Part shown: positions 47,905 through 61,027 of the stretch, in pieces
Layout of the letters: every line of letters starts with the position of its first letter
Numbering within the stretch: the first letter of the stretch is position 1
Source: Prauserella halophila
GTDB lineage: Bacteria > Actinomycetota > Actinomycetes > Mycobacteriales > Pseudonocardiaceae
Reading direction: 5' to 3'
NCBI RefSeq assembly: GCF_024171895.1
Contig: NZ_JAMTCQ010000015.1
Coordinates: forward strand, 124,001-188,000
DNA length: 64,000 bases
Position numbers and translations under genes: made by a program
The notes under the pieces: model-generated
Seen by the model: only the letters and a program-made list of their open reading frames with translations
Database searches by the model: none
Told to the model about the DNA's origin: nothing

Positions 47905-49341
47905 ATGGAAGTTCTACTCGAGATGTGGCCGCTGCTGCTCGGCTTCGCGGCCCTCGGCTTCGGCGGGTACTACTTGTCCAGGCGAAAAGACCGGCAGCAG
48001 GACGAGGACCACGTCGCCCTGCTCCACGAGATGGCCGCGCCGCTGGGCGGCACCGTGCTGACCCGTGGCCACGCCGACGGCTGGTCGGCCGCGCTGTGGC
48101 CACCGTTCGAGATGACGACCCGTGGGTTGGCCCGGCTGGCGGTGCGCCGTAAGCCGCGGTTCGACGTGGCCGTGGAGTTCACCCGCGGACCGTGGCGGGT
48201 GCGCATCAGCGAGGCGTCGATACGGCGGAGGACCACCGGCCCCGGCCACACCAGCACCTCGTACGAACACCGCATCGACATCGTCACGGCCGACCTCCCG
48301 CCGCTCCGGGTGACCGAACAGCGGGACGCGGACTTCATGGGCAGGCCGGCGGATCCGAACAACGACCCCGCCCCCGGCGACGGCTCCCTCCTCACCGAGG
48401 CCCCGGCCACCGTGGTCCAACGCCAGGGTCACTGGGTCCGGGCCGCGATCTCCGCCCCGGCGAACCAGCACCTCACCGCGTTCACCAGTGACCACGCCGC
48501 GGCCGCGCGCATGCTGAACGCCCAGGCCACATCGTGGCTGCTCGACCGGCAGCGCACGTGGCCCCGCATGTACACGTTCGAATCCGGCCTGCTGTACACC
48601 ACGGCACCCGGCCGCATCGATCCGTTCGAGGTCACCGCGACCGTCAACACGATGCTCGGGTTCCTCGACTGCATCCCCGGAGCGGCACCTGCCGGATCCA
48701 CGGCCGAGTCGACGCCGGCTCGGTCGAGCACCGATGCGGCATCCGCCCGGTCTGCGGTCGAAGACGAGAACCACCTGATCGCCGAGCCCGCGCCGTCGAC
48801 GGCGGACAACGAGGACGGCGAGAGCGACGGGGGCGACGAGGAGAAGTCGTCGGTCATGTCGAAGCTGGGCATCGCCGGCATCGTCGTCGCCTCGCTCGCA
48901 CTGCTGCTCGGCCTGCTCGGCTACGGCAGTGTCGCCTTGATCAACGGCGTCGCGATGGCGACCGGACTGTCCCAGGACGTCGAGGTGCGCATCGTCGGCG
49001 AATCCGACTGGAAGTCCCGACGGCAGACCAGCATCACGGAGAAGTACATCGGCGAGTACACGCTCGACGGCCGAGCCCACCAGGTCGGGGTGGCCAGCGG
49101 CGAGGTCGGTGACGTGATCGAGGGACAGCTCCCGGCACTGCCGATCGACTGGCTCGGGTTCCACGACACCGAACCGACGACCGACTCCAACTGGTGGGTG
49201 CCGTACCTGTACATCCTCGCCGGGGTGGTCTGCTTCGGACTGCTCGTGGGTCCGATATGGCTGGCCCAATCCGAGGGACAGGGGCCGCCGTCCGCAGCGC
49301 AGGGACCGCCGGCCGGGAACCCGTCGATGCGGCCGGAATGA
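47905..49341 (+). CDS. Membrane protein of the ESX-like island, unknown function
   Basis: 478 residues. Membrane segments lie at about 8-25, 318-341 and 430-454. Between the first two is a soluble domain of about 290 residues (RRKPRFDVAVEFTRGPWRVRISEAS); between the last two is a small extracytoplasmic segment. The C-terminus is Pro/Gly-rich. It starts three bases after the copy-2 EspA/EspE-like gene, so it is co-transcribed with it. A membrane partner for the substrate pair is plausible; no family is recognised. Confidence 0.8.
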   Translation: MEVLLEMWPLLLGFAALGFGGYYLSRRKDRQQDEDHVALLHEMAAPLGGTVLTRGHADGWSAALWPPFEMTTRGLARLAVRRKPRFDVAVEFTRGPWRVRISEASIRRRTTGPGHTSTSYEHRIDIVTADLPPLRVTEQRDADFMGRPADPNNDPAPGDGSLLTEAPATVVQRQGHWVRAAISAPANQHLTAFTSDHAAAARMLNAQATSWLLDRQRTWPRMYTFESGLLYTTAPGRIDPFEVTATVNTMLGFLDCIPGAAPAGSTAESTPARSSTDAASARSAVEDENHLIAEPAPSTADNEDGESDGGDEEKSSVMSKLGIAGIVVASLALLLGLLGYGSVALINGVAMATGLSQDVEVRIVGESDWKSRRQTSITEKYIGEYTLDGRAHQVGVASGEVGDVIEGQLPALPIDWLGFHDTEPTTDSNWWVPYLYILAGVVCFGLLVGPIWLAQSEGQGPPSAAQGPPAGNPSMRPE

Positions 49342-49356
49342 ACCCGTCCACCTAGC

Positions 49357-49438
49357 GCCGCTACTTGCCCACTCAGCCGCTACCTCCCCACTCGGTAGCC
49401 CGCTGAGTCGCCCACTCGGTAGCCCACTGAGTAGCGGC
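49357..49438. repeat. Degenerate repeats between the island and rpoC
   Basis: CCCACTCGGTAGCCC-n-CTGAGT occurs twice (about 49387 and 49411) and a CCGCTACxTxCCCACTC variant twice (about 49358 and 49377). The outer ends CCGCTAC and GTAGCGG make the block roughly palindromic. Confidence 0.7.
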
Positions 49439-49483
49439 GGCGCACCCGGCCCGGCACGACCAGAACACGAAACCGGGAGCACG

Positions 49484-49520
49484 AAAAAGACCCTCGGTCC
49501 ACACGGACCGAGGGTCTTTT
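49484..49520. terminator. Bidirectional terminator between the island and rpoC
   Basis: Perfect 16-bp stem (49485-49500 with 49505-49520), loop ACAC, with A-rich and T-rich outer edges, giving a classic U-tract on both strands. It sits between the convergent island and the rpoBC operon. Confidence 0.95.
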
Positions 49521-49535
49521 CGACGCCGCTACTGC

Positions 49536-53447
<3,912 letters not shown>

Positions 53448-53512
53448 TAGTCCGCCCCTCCGGAACGTTGCAATACGAAGAAAGTGTTAGGACACATGGC
53501 TTTCCTTTGGCC

Positions 53513-53551
53513 GGCCGCCGGGCGATGCGCACGCGGAACCGCCCGGCGGCC
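53513..53551 (-). terminator. Hairpin in the rpoB-rpoC gap
   Basis: Perfect 12-bp GC stem (53513-53524 with 53540-53551) and 15-base loop, just after the rpoB stop. It could be a partial terminator or a processing/stability element that tunes rpoC relative to rpoB; full termination is unlikely since rpoC is essential. Confidence 0.5.
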
Positions 53552-53562
53552 ATGGCGGGTCG

Positions 53563-56500
53563 TTAACCCTGGACGATCTCGTCGGCGGACGGCGCCTCGT
53601 TGCGGGACAGGTTGATACCGAGGTTCGCCGCGGCGCGCTCGAGGTCCTCGTCGTCGGAGTCGCGCATCTCGATGGCGGCACCGTCGCTGGAGAGCACCTC
53701 GACGTTCAGGCACAGCGACTGGAGCTCCTTCAACAGGACCTTGAAGGACTCCGGGATGCCCGGGGACGGCATGTTCTCGCCCTTGACGACGGCCTCGTAG
53801 ACCTTCACGCGGCCGAGCACGTCGTCGGACTTGATGGTGAGCAGTTCCTGCAGCGTGTACGCCGCGCCGTAGGCCTGCATCGCCCAGCACTCCATCTCAC
53901 CGAAGCGCTGGCCACCGAACTGCGCCTTACCACCGAGCGGCTGCTGCGTGATCATCGAGTACGGACCCGTCGACCGCGCGTGGATCTTGTCGTCCACCAT
54001 GTGGTGCAGCTTCAGCATGTACATGTAGCCGACGGCCACCGGATACGGGTACGGCTCACCGGAGCGGCCGTCCAGCAGCGTCGCCTTGCCGTCCTCGCTG
54101 ACCATGCGCTCGCCGTCGCGGTTCGGCTTCGTCGACGCCAGCAGGCCCATCAGCTCGGCCTCGCGCGCACCGTCGAACACCGGCGTCGCGGTGTTGGTGT
54201 CCGGGTCGACATCCTTCAGGTCCTCGGGCAGCTGCGCAGCCCATTCGGGGGCACCCTCGACCTTCCAGCCCTGCGAGGCCAGCCAGCCGAGGTGCAGCTC
54301 GAGAATCTGTCCGATGTTCATACGACGCGGCACACCGTGCGTGTTCAGCACGACGTCGATCGGGGTGCCGTCCGGCATGAACGGCATGTCCTCGGTCGGC
54401 AGGATCTTGCCGACGACACCCTTGTTGCCGTGCCGGCCCGCGAGCTTGTCGCCGTCCTGGACCTTCGACTTCTTCGCCACGTACACGCGCACGAGCTCGT
54501 TGACGCCCGGGGGCAGCTCGTCGTCCTCCTCGCGGGAGAACACGCGGATGCCGATGACCTTGCCGGTCTCGCCGTGCGGCACCTTCAGTGAGGTGTCGCG
54601 GACCTCGCGGGCCTTCTCACCGAAGATCGCGCGCAGCAGGCGCTCCTCCGGCGTCAGCTCCGTCTCGCCCTTCGGCGTGACCTTGCCGACCAGGATGTCG
54701 CCGTCGCGGACCTCGGCACCGATGCGGATGATGCCGCGCTCGTCGAGGTCGGCCAGCACGTCCTCGGAGACGTTCGGGATGTCCCGGGTGATCTCCTCGG
54801 CACCGAGCTTGGTGTCGCGGGCGTCGATCTCGTGCTCCTCGATGTGGATCGAGGTGAGCACGTCGTCCTGGACGAGCCGCTGCGAGATGACGATGGCGTC
54901 CTCGTAGTTGTGGCCCTCCCACGGCATGACCGCCACGAGCAGGTTCTTGCCGAGCGCCGTCTCACCGTCCTCGGTGGACGGACCGTCGGCCAGCACCTGG
55001 CCCTGCTCGACGCGGTCGCCCTCGTTGACCACCGGACGGTGGTTGAAGCAGGTGCCCGCGTTCGTGCGGCGGAACTTGTAGAGCCCGTAGGTCTTCCGCG
55101 TGCCGTCGTCGTGCATGACGGTGACCATGTCGGCGGAGAGCTCCTCGACCACGCCGGCCTGCTCGGCGACCAGCATGTCGCCGGAGTCGATCGCGGACCG
55201 CAGCTCCACACCGGTGCCGACGAGCGGCGAGGAGGACTGCAGCAGCGGCACCGCCTGACGCTGCATGTTCGCGCCCATCAGCGCACGGTTCGCGTCGTCG
55301 TGCTCGAGGAACGGGATCATCGCGGTCGCGATCGAGACCATCTGCCGCGGCGAGACGTCCATGTAGTCCACGTCCGTCGGGTCGATCAGCTCGACCTCGC
55401 CGCCCTTCTTCCGGACCAGGACGCTCTCCTCGAGGAAGTGCCCGTCGTCGCCGATCGGCGCGTTCGCCTGCGCCTTGACGTGACGGTCCTCCTCGTCCGC
55501 GGTCAGGTAGTCGACCTGGTCGGTGACCTGGCCCTCGACGACCTTGCGGTAGGGCGTTTCGATGAAGCCGAACGGGTTGACCCGCGCGTAGGAGCACAGC
55601 GAGCCGATGAGGCCGATGTTCGGGCCTTCCGGCGTCTCGATCGGGCACATGCGGCCGTAGTGCGACGGGTGGACGTCGCGGACCTCCATGCCGGCGCGCT
55701 CACGCGAGAGCCCACCCGGGCCGAGGGCGTTCAGCCGGCGCTTGTGGGTCAGGCCGTCGACCGGGTTGGTCTGCTGCATGAACTGCGAGAGCTGCGAGGT
55801 GCCGAAGAACTCGCGGATCGCGGCCACGACCGGACGGATGTTGATCAGCGTCTGCGGCGTGATCGCCTCGACGTCCTGCGTCGTCATCCGCTCGCGGACC
55901 ACGCGCTCCATGCGGGAGAGGCCGACCCGGATCTGGTTCTGGATCAGCTCGCCAACGGTACGGATGCGACGGTTGCCGAAGTGGTCGATGTCGTCGGTCT
56001 CGACGGGCACCTCGGCCTCGCCGAGCTGCATCGTCTCCTCGCCCGCGTGCAGGCGGACGAGGTACTCGATGGTGGCGACGATGTCCTCTTCGGTCATCGT
56101 GCCGGTCTCGTAGGACGTCGAGAGCCCGAGCTTCTTGTTGAGCTTGTAGCGGCCGACCTTGGCGAGGTCGTAGCGCTTGTCCTTGAAGAACAGGTTCTCG
56201 AGGAGCGTCTGCGCGCTCTCCTTCGTCGGCGGCTCACCGGGGCGCAGCTTGCGGTAGATGTCGAGCAGCGCCTCGTCGGTGCCCGCCGTGGAGTCCTTCT
56301 CGAGCGTCGCGAGCAGCGTCTCGGAGAACGAGAAACGCTCGCGGATCTGCTCGGTCGTCCAGCCGAGCGCCTTCAGCAGGACGGTGACGGGCTGGCGGCG
56401 CTTGCGGTCGATACGCACACCGACGGTGTCGCGCTTGTCGACGTCGAACTCGAGCCACGCACCACGGCTCGGGATCACCTTGACGCTGAAGACGTCCTTG

Positions 56501-57057
56501 TCCGTCGACTTGTCGATGGACTGGTCGAAGTAGACACCGGGCGACCGGACCAGCTGCGAGACGACGACCCGCTCGGTGCCGTTGATGATGAACGTGCCCT
56601 TGTCGGTCATCACGGGGAAATCGCCCATGAAGACCGTCTGGCTCTTGATCTCGCCGGTGTTGTTGTTGACGAACTCGGCGGTGACGAACAGCGGCGCCGC
56701 GTACGTCATGTCCTTGTCCTTGCACTCCTCGACCGAGGCCTTCACCTCGTCGAAGCGCGGGTCGGAGAAGGAGAGGGACATCGAACCGGAGAAGTCCTCG
56801 ATGGGCGAGATCTCGCCGAGAACTTCTGCGAGGCCACCGAGCGGGTTCTCCTCGCCGTCGTTGACGGCGCGTTCGAACCATGACTCGGAACCGGTGAACC
56901 ATTCGAAAGACCGGATCTGCACGTCGAGCAGGTCAGGAGTAGCCAGCGGTTCACGGATCTTCGCGAATGAGACCCGCTTCGGTGCTCCTGGAATTTCCGT
57001 TGACGAGCGCGTCGAGGTGGTCGCAGCAGTGGCCTGATTCGCGGGAGAGACTGCCAA
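53563..57057 (-). CDS. rpoB: DNA-directed RNA polymerase subunit beta, with atypical rifampicin-region residues
   Basis: 1164 residues, complete. TTG at 57057 with GGAAGGA six bases upstream gives the family N-terminus (AVSPANQ-, then [16 protein letters not shown]). The rifampicin-binding segment reads [20 protein letters not shown] then [10 protein letters not shown]. In E. coli numbering Asp516 is Gln (residue 428), Asn518 is Thr, Ser522 is Asp and Ser531 is Asn (residue 443); His526 is kept. Positions 516 and 531 are classical resistance sites, so intrinsic rifamycin tolerance is predicted. It is the only rpoB in the window. Confidence 0.98.
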   Translation of the reverse strand: MAVSPANQATAATTSTRSSTEIPGAPKRVSFAKIREPLATPDLLDVQIRSFEWFTGSESWFERAVNDGEENPLGGLAEVLGEISPIEDFSGSMSLSFSDPRFDEVKASVEECKDKDMTYAAPLFVTAEFVNNNTGEIKSQTVFMGDFPVMTDKGTFIINGTERVVVSQLVRSPGVYFDQSIDKSTDKDVFSVKVIPSRGAWLEFDVDKRDTVGVRIDRKRRQPVTVLLKALGWTTEQIRERFSFSETLLATLEKDSTAGTDEALLDIYRKLRPGEPPTKESAQTLLENLFFKDKRYDLAKVGRYKLNKKLGLSTSYETGTMTEEDIVATIEYLVRLHAGEETMQLGEAEVPVETDDIDHFGNRRIRTVGELIQNQIRVGLSRMERVVRERMTTQDVEAITPQTLINIRPVVAAIREFFGTSQLSQFMQQTNPVDGLTHKRRLNALGPGGLSRERAGMEVRDVHPSHYGRMCPIETPEGPNIGLIGSLCSYARVNPFGFIETPYRKVVEGQVTDQVDYLTADEEDRHVKAQANAPIGDDGHFLEESVLVRKKGGEVELIDPTDVDYMDVSPRQMVSIATAMIPFLEHDDANRALMGANMQRQAVPLLQSSSPLVGTGVELRSAIDSGDMLVAEQAGVVEELSADMVTVMHDDGTRKTYGLYKFRRTNAGTCFNHRPVVNEGDRVEQGQVLADGPSTEDGETALGKNLLVAVMPWEGHNYEDAIVISQRLVQDDVLTSIHIEEHEIDARDTKLGAEEITRDIPNVSEDVLADLDERGIIRIGAEVRDGDILVGKVTPKGETELTPEERLLRAIFGEKAREVRDTSLKVPHGETGKVIGIRVFSREEDDELPPGVNELVRVYVAKKSKVQDGDKLAGRHGNKGVVGKILPTEDMPFMPDGTPIDVVLNTHGVPRRMNIGQILELHLGWLASQGWKVEGAPEWAAQLPEDLKDVDPDTNTATPVFDGAREAELMGLLASTKPNRDGERMVSEDGKATLLDGRSGEPYPYPVAVGYMYMLKLHHMVDDKIHARSTGPYSMITQQPLGGKAQFGGQRFGEMECWAMQAYGAAYTLQELLTIKSDDVLGRVKVYEAVVKGENMPSPGIPESFKVLLKELQSLCLNVEVLSSDGAAIEMRDSDDEDLERAAANLGINLSRNEAPSADEIVQG

Positions 57058-57193
57058 GATGCGTCCTTCCGGGGACATTAAGCGGTTGAGCAGCCGCGTA
57101 GCGACGAGCAACACGAACTGTCAAGGGTGCGGTAGTGCCGACCATCCTAGCTACCGACAAAGGGCAGCATGAAAGTGGGCAGCGCAAAGAAAC

Positions 57194-57223
57194 AGTCTAG
57201 CCCCGAAGATGGCGCCTTGTCGA
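57194..57223 (-). promoter_or_regulatory. Candidate rpoB promoter
   Basis: On the minus strand TCGACA (57218-57223) and TAGACT (57194-57199) are spaced by 18 bases, a reasonable sigma-A match about 140 bases before the rpoB start. Other partial matches (TAGGAT near 57147, TTGACA near 57122) lie downstream. Assigned by eye. Confidence 0.4.
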
Positions 57224-57443
57224 GGGGGCCTGCCCAAGACGTGGAGCCCAGCCTCGTTCGCTCATCTCCGGCTCGCCTCCCGCAAGGCTCACCGTTGCCT
57301 GTAAGCGTGAACCCCCGTGAGCGCTGAGTCAAGCATCCACACGCCCGATGCGTCCGACCGGCGAGTACGAAATAGATCACGTACGCCCGACTCTGGACAG
57401 TCGAACCGCCGGTATGGCAACCCGGCCGCCGGAGCGAACGGAA
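57224..57443. other. Spacer between the mce operon and rpoB
   Basis: About 220 bases with no gene. No strong hairpin was found after the last Mce-associated gene, so readthrough from the mce operon into rpoB cannot be excluded. Confidence 0.45.
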
Positions 57444-58661
57444 TCAGTTCCCGCCCTGCTCACCGCCGTTCTCGCCGCCCTGCTGACCATCCTGCTGGCC
57501 GCCGTTCTCGCCGCCGTTCTCGCCGCCGTCCTGGTCGCCCTGCTGGTCGCCGTTCTGGTTGCCGTCCTGACTGCCCTGGCCGTCTCCGGGCAGTGGCGCG
57601 CCGGACGGGTCCTGCGACTGTCCGGGAGTGGGTGCGGCCTGCTGCGCGGCGTAGGTGTCCAGGTTGGTCACCTTCCACTCGCCGTCGCGCTTCTCCGTCT
57701 CCAGCCACATCGCGGCGCCGCCCACGGCGGGCTGGTCGTCGGACGGCCGGGTGGCCGCCTGGTCGATCAAGACCATGACCCGCGCGCGGTCACCGTCGAG
57801 GTTGACGACGGCACTGCGCGCCGCGTGCACCGTGACCACGATCTTCTGCTCCGGAGCGAGCCGCTTGATCTCGCCCATGAGCGCGTCGTACTTCTGCTCG
57901 ACCTCGCCACCGGCCAGGAGCTCTTCCGCGGCCTCCTCGGTTTTGCCGAGGTTGTTGTGGTCGATCGAGAACAGCCGCTCGGCCGCCTTCTCCATCGCCT
58001 CCTTGACCTCCGCCGTGGCGGGACCGTCGACCAGCGCGGTGTTCGACGTCGCCGCACGCGCCTCGCTGCCCTTGATCTGGAAGAACACCGCGGCCCCCGC
58101 CAGCAGCAGGCCCGCGACCAGCAGCACCGCGACCGCGGCGAACCCCGGCCGCCTGCGTGACGTGCTGCGCGTGCCGAGCTTCCGGACCGCGGTGGCCGCG
58201 GGCGCACCCGGCTCGTCCGCTTCGAGGGTCTCGGCCTCGTCGAGGTTCGCGGGCTTGGCACGCCCGCCGTCCTTGGCCTTGCGGCGCGGGCCGGGACTCG
58301 GAGCCGGCTTCGCCGCACCCGCGCTGCCGGCATCGGCGTCGTCGGTGTCACGGTCGTCGGTGTCGTCGGTGTCGTCGGTGTCGTCGGCGTCGTCGGTGTC
58401 GCGGTCGCCGGCCGTGCCCGTCTCGTCCTCGGGCTCGGAATCGGCCTCGGCGCGGGCACGGCCCGAACGCGCCGTGCCGGCGCCCTCCGCGGACTCGGCA
58501 GCCTCGACCGTCTCAGCGGCCCCTGCCGTCTCACCGGTCTCACCGGTCTCGGTAGCCTCCACGTCTTCGGTGGACCCCGGCTTGCGCAAGCCCGCAACCT
58601 TGGGACGGCGCGACGGCGTCGGCCGCGGCTGCGGGCTGGGCTTGCGACGGTTCGATGACAC
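57444..58661 (-). CDS. Mce-associated membrane protein (second)
   Basis: 405 residues: a long disordered cytoplasmic N-terminus (basic, then Glu/Ala and Asp/Thr repeats such as DDTDDTDDTDD), one membrane helix (about 172-194), and an extracytoplasmic NTF2-like domain (about 200-330; HAARSAVVNLDGDRARVMVLIDQ, WLETEKRDGEWKVTNLDTY) typical of Mam/Mce-associated proteins. It ends in a Gly/Asn/Gln repeat tail. Such proteins stabilise Mce lipid-transport complexes. It is last in the mce operon. Confidence 0.85.
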   Translation of the reverse strand: MSSNRRKPSPQPRPTPSRRPKVAGLRKPGSTEDVEATETGETGETAGAAETVEAAESAEGAGTARSGRARAEADSEPEDETGTAGDRDTDDADDTDDTDDTDDRDTDDADAGSAGAAKPAPSPGPRRKAKDGGRAKPANLDEAETLEADEPGAPAATAVRKLGTRSTSRRRPGFAAVAVLLVAGLLLAGAAVFFQIKGSEARAATSNTALVDGPATAEVKEAMEKAAERLFSIDHNNLGKTEEAAEELLAGGEVEQKYDALMGEIKRLAPEQKIVVTVHAARSAVVNLDGDRARVMVLIDQAATRPSDDQPAVGGAAMWLETEKRDGEWKVTNLDTYAAQQAAPTPGQSQDPSGAPLPGDGQGSQDGNQNGDQQGDQDGGENGGENGGQQDGQQGGENGGEQGGN

Positions 58662-58673
58662 GGTGGGACTCCG

Positions 58674-58803
58674 TTCTCGGCTACCGCGTTGTTCTCGGCT
58701 ACCGCGTTGTTCTCGGCTACCGCGTTGTTCTCGGTGCTGCCGCGTTGTTCTCGGTGCCAGCTCGGTCTTTCTCGGTGCTGGCGCGGTGTTTCTCGGTGCT
58801 GCC
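58674..58803. repeat. Degenerate 18-bp tandem repeats between the two Mce-associated genes
   Basis: Three identical 18-base units (58674, 58692, 58710; TTCTCGGCTACCGCGTTG) are followed by four diverged, slightly longer copies keeping TTCTCGG at their start. They fill the whole 149-base spacer inside the operon. Confidence 0.9.
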
Positions 58804-58810
58804 TACGCGC

Positions 58811-59707
58811 CTACTGCTGGCCGGCCCCGGTGACGGGCACGTCACCGATCTGCGAGACCTTCCACGGGCCGTCACCACCCTCCCGCGAGAGCTGCACCTC
58901 GAGCCGCATGGTCTTCATGCCCTGCTGATCACCGCGCTGGATGTCCGCGCTCGCCGCGACGATCGCACTCGCCTTGCCCTCACGCTCGTTCAGCTCGCTG
59001 ACGGCCACCTCGTGCACGGTGGTCGTCACCTTCGACTCCGCTTTGCTGATCGCCTCGCGATAGGTCTTCTCGGCCTGCTGGATCTGGTTCGCCAGCTCAC
59101 CGGTGCTGAGTTCCTTCTGCCTGCTGAAGTACTCGTCCAGCTTCGTGTGGTCGAGTTCGGTGAACGCCGTGACGGCCTGCCCCGCAACGCGTGTGACGTC
59201 CTGCCGCTCAGCCGCGATCTCGGCGTCGTCCCCGGTCGCGCTCACCAGCCACATCACGCCGAACACCGCGGCCACGATCAGTGCCGCCGTCGCGAAGGCA
59301 GCCGCGCCCATCAGTGCCCAGCGCGGCGGTGCCGACCGGCCGTCGGTGCCGGCACCGTCCTCGCCGGTCTCGGTGTCACGGTCGTCGGCGTCGCTGTCGT
59401 CGGCGTCGCTGTCGTCGGTGTCGCTGTCGTCGGCGTCGGTGTCGCTGTCGTCGGCCTCGTCACCGCCGGACCCGGCCTCGGCGCCGTCGGTGCGGGCGGC
59501 GCCCGCCTCCCCCGCGCTCTCCACAGACTCCGCGCTCTCCACAGACTCCGCGTTCTCCACAGACTCCGCGTTCTCCACAGACTCCGCGCTCTCCACAGAC
59601 TCTGCGCTCTCCGAGCTCGCCGTCCCCGGGACGTCGGCGTCGGCCTCGCCGGTGCCGTCTTCCGCCTCGCCGGTGAGGCGGGCCTTCTCCGGCTCGTCCG
59701 AACTCAT
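58811..59707 (-). CDS. Mce-associated membrane protein (first)
   Basis: 298 residues: an acidic disordered N-terminus with a tandem SAESVE/NAESVE repeat (about 32-65) and an Asp-rich stretch, one membrane helix (about 130-152), and an NTF2-like extracytoplasmic domain (ELDHTKLDEYFSRQ, VAVSELNEREGKASAIVAASADIQ, WKVSQIGDVPV). It is 57 bases after mceF in the same operon and shares architecture with the next gene. Confidence 0.87.
   Translation of the reverse strand: MSSDEPEKARLTGEAEDGTGEADADVPGTASSESAESVESAESVENAESVENAESVESAESVESAGEAGAARTDGAEAGSGGDEADDSDTDADDSDTDDSDADDSDADDRDTETGEDGAGTDGRSAPPRWALMGAAAFATAALIVAAVFGVMWLVSATGDDAEIAAERQDVTRVAGQAVTAFTELDHTKLDEYFSRQKELSTGELANQIQQAEKTYREAISKAESKVTTTVHEVAVSELNEREGKASAIVAASADIQRGDQQGMKTMRLEVQLSREGGDGPWKVSQIGDVPVTGAGQQ
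59513..59612. repeat. 18-bp tandem repeat coding for SAESVE units
   Basis: Five to six 18-base units (CGCGCTCTCCACAGACTC pattern, GCG/GTT variants) encode the Glu/Ser/Ala hexapeptide repeat in the first Mce-associated protein. Confidence 0.88.
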
Positions 59708-59764
59708 AGTGCTCCAGGGTATTGCGGTGGTGTCAGCTTGCTGTGTGTCGTCGCCCGGCCGGGT

Positions 59765-61027
59765 TCACGGACGAACCAGGCCGGCGAGCTGGTCGAGGCT
59801 CGTGATGTCGAGCCCCGGGCTGCTCGCCACGCCGGGAGTGCCGCGCAGCGAGGCCAGCTCCTCCTCGTCCCGCGTCGAGTTCTCCTCCAGCTGCTGCTGG
59901 CTGGGCTGCACCGGGACGCCGTTGTACGGCGCGTTCTGCGAACCACGCACGCTGATCGGGCTCCCGACCGGTTCGGCGCAGTACGCGTCCTCCTTGGGAG
60001 GCCGCTCCGAGGTTTCGTTGCCCTGACGGTACTCGTCGGGCGAACGGTAGCCCTTGGTGCACGACGGCGGGTTGAACAGGTTCAGCGCGAGGCCGAGGTG
60101 AGCGGTGCCGTCGCCGGGCACGACGGAGGACGCACCGCCGGTCACCATCGGGTAGGCGATGAACATCATCTCCAGCCCGTCTCGTCGTGTGACCAGCAGA
60201 TTCGACGTCGTCAGCAGGTTCGCCGTCAGCGCCGACAGGCCCGGGCCCGTCTCGGCGAGGACCTGCTGCACCTGGTCGCCGACCTGCGGCGCGACGTCGA
60301 CGAGCTTGCGAATGTCGGCGTCGGAGTCCTTCAGCGTCTTCGACAGATCGCGCAGGTCACGGCTGAACGAGCGCATCGACCCGCTCATCTCGTTCTGTGT
60401 GCGCAGCACCTTCGTCCCGGATTCGAGCAACTCCACCGTCTGCGGCACGTGCTCGGAGGCGACCTCGGTGAACTCCTGCGTGGTGTCCATCAGCTGCTGG
60501 AGGTCGCGGCCGGTGCCGTTGAACGCGTCGTAGGACTCGTCGACCACCGTGCGCAGCGAATCGGTCGGCACGGACTTGGCCAGTGACGACAGGTCACCGA
60601 TCAGCTTCTCCGTCGGCACGGGCGTCGTCGTGTTCCGCGCGTCGATGACCGAACCCGCATCGAGGAACGGCCCGTCGGAACTGCGCGGCCGCAGGTCGAC
60701 GTACTGCTCACCGACGGCGGACCGGTTCGCCACGACGGCCTGCAGGTCGGCGGGCACCTGCGGCGCGTCCGGTTCGATGTCCAGTTCGGCCTCGGTGCCG
60801 TCGGAGGTCAGGCTGAGCGGGCCGACGCTGCCGATGTTGGCTCCGCGGTAGGTCACCTCGGCACCTTCGAAGATGCCGCCGGATTCGTTGAGCTGCAGCT
60901 GCACCGTGTACCCGCCCTGGCCGAACGTCTCCTCGACGTCGGTGAACCGCACGAGTGCGTACACGACCGCGACCACGGAGATGATCGCGAACACGACGAG
61001 CTGGATCTTGGTCCTGCGTACCAGCAT
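59765..61027 (-). CDS. mceF: Mce family protein MceF
   Basis: 420 residues: an N-terminal membrane helix (about 8-27), an MCE/MlaD domain (about 38-115; GANIGSVGPLSLTSDGTEAELDI, SAVGEQYVDLRP), a helical region forming the transport needle, and a C-terminal disordered tail. It belongs to the hexameric Mce lipid/sterol importer. Its ATG overlaps the mceE stop (TGATG). Confidence 0.93.
   Translation of the reverse strand: MLVRRTKIQLVVFAIISVVAVVYALVRFTDVEETFGQGGYTVQLQLNESGGIFEGAEVTYRGANIGSVGPLSLTSDGTEAELDIEPDAPQVPADLQAVVANRSAVGEQYVDLRPRSSDGPFLDAGSVIDARNTTTPVPTEKLIGDLSSLAKSVPTDSLRTVVDESYDAFNGTGRDLQQLMDTTQEFTEVASEHVPQTVELLESGTKVLRTQNEMSGSMRSFSRDLRDLSKTLKDSDADIRKLVDVAPQVGDQVQQVLAETGPGLSALTANLLTTSNLLVTRRDGLEMMFIAYPMVTGGASSVVPGDGTAHLGLALNLFNPPSCTKGYRSPDEYRQGNETSERPPKEDAYCAEPVGSPISVRGSQNAPYNGVPVQPSQQQLEENSTRDEEELASLRGTPGVASSPGLDITSLDQLAGLVRP

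Noticed and set aside
49342-49535. tRNA gene in the gap before rpoC
   Set aside because: The only structures are the repeat block and a terminator hairpin; no cloverleaf or GTTCGA-type T-loop.
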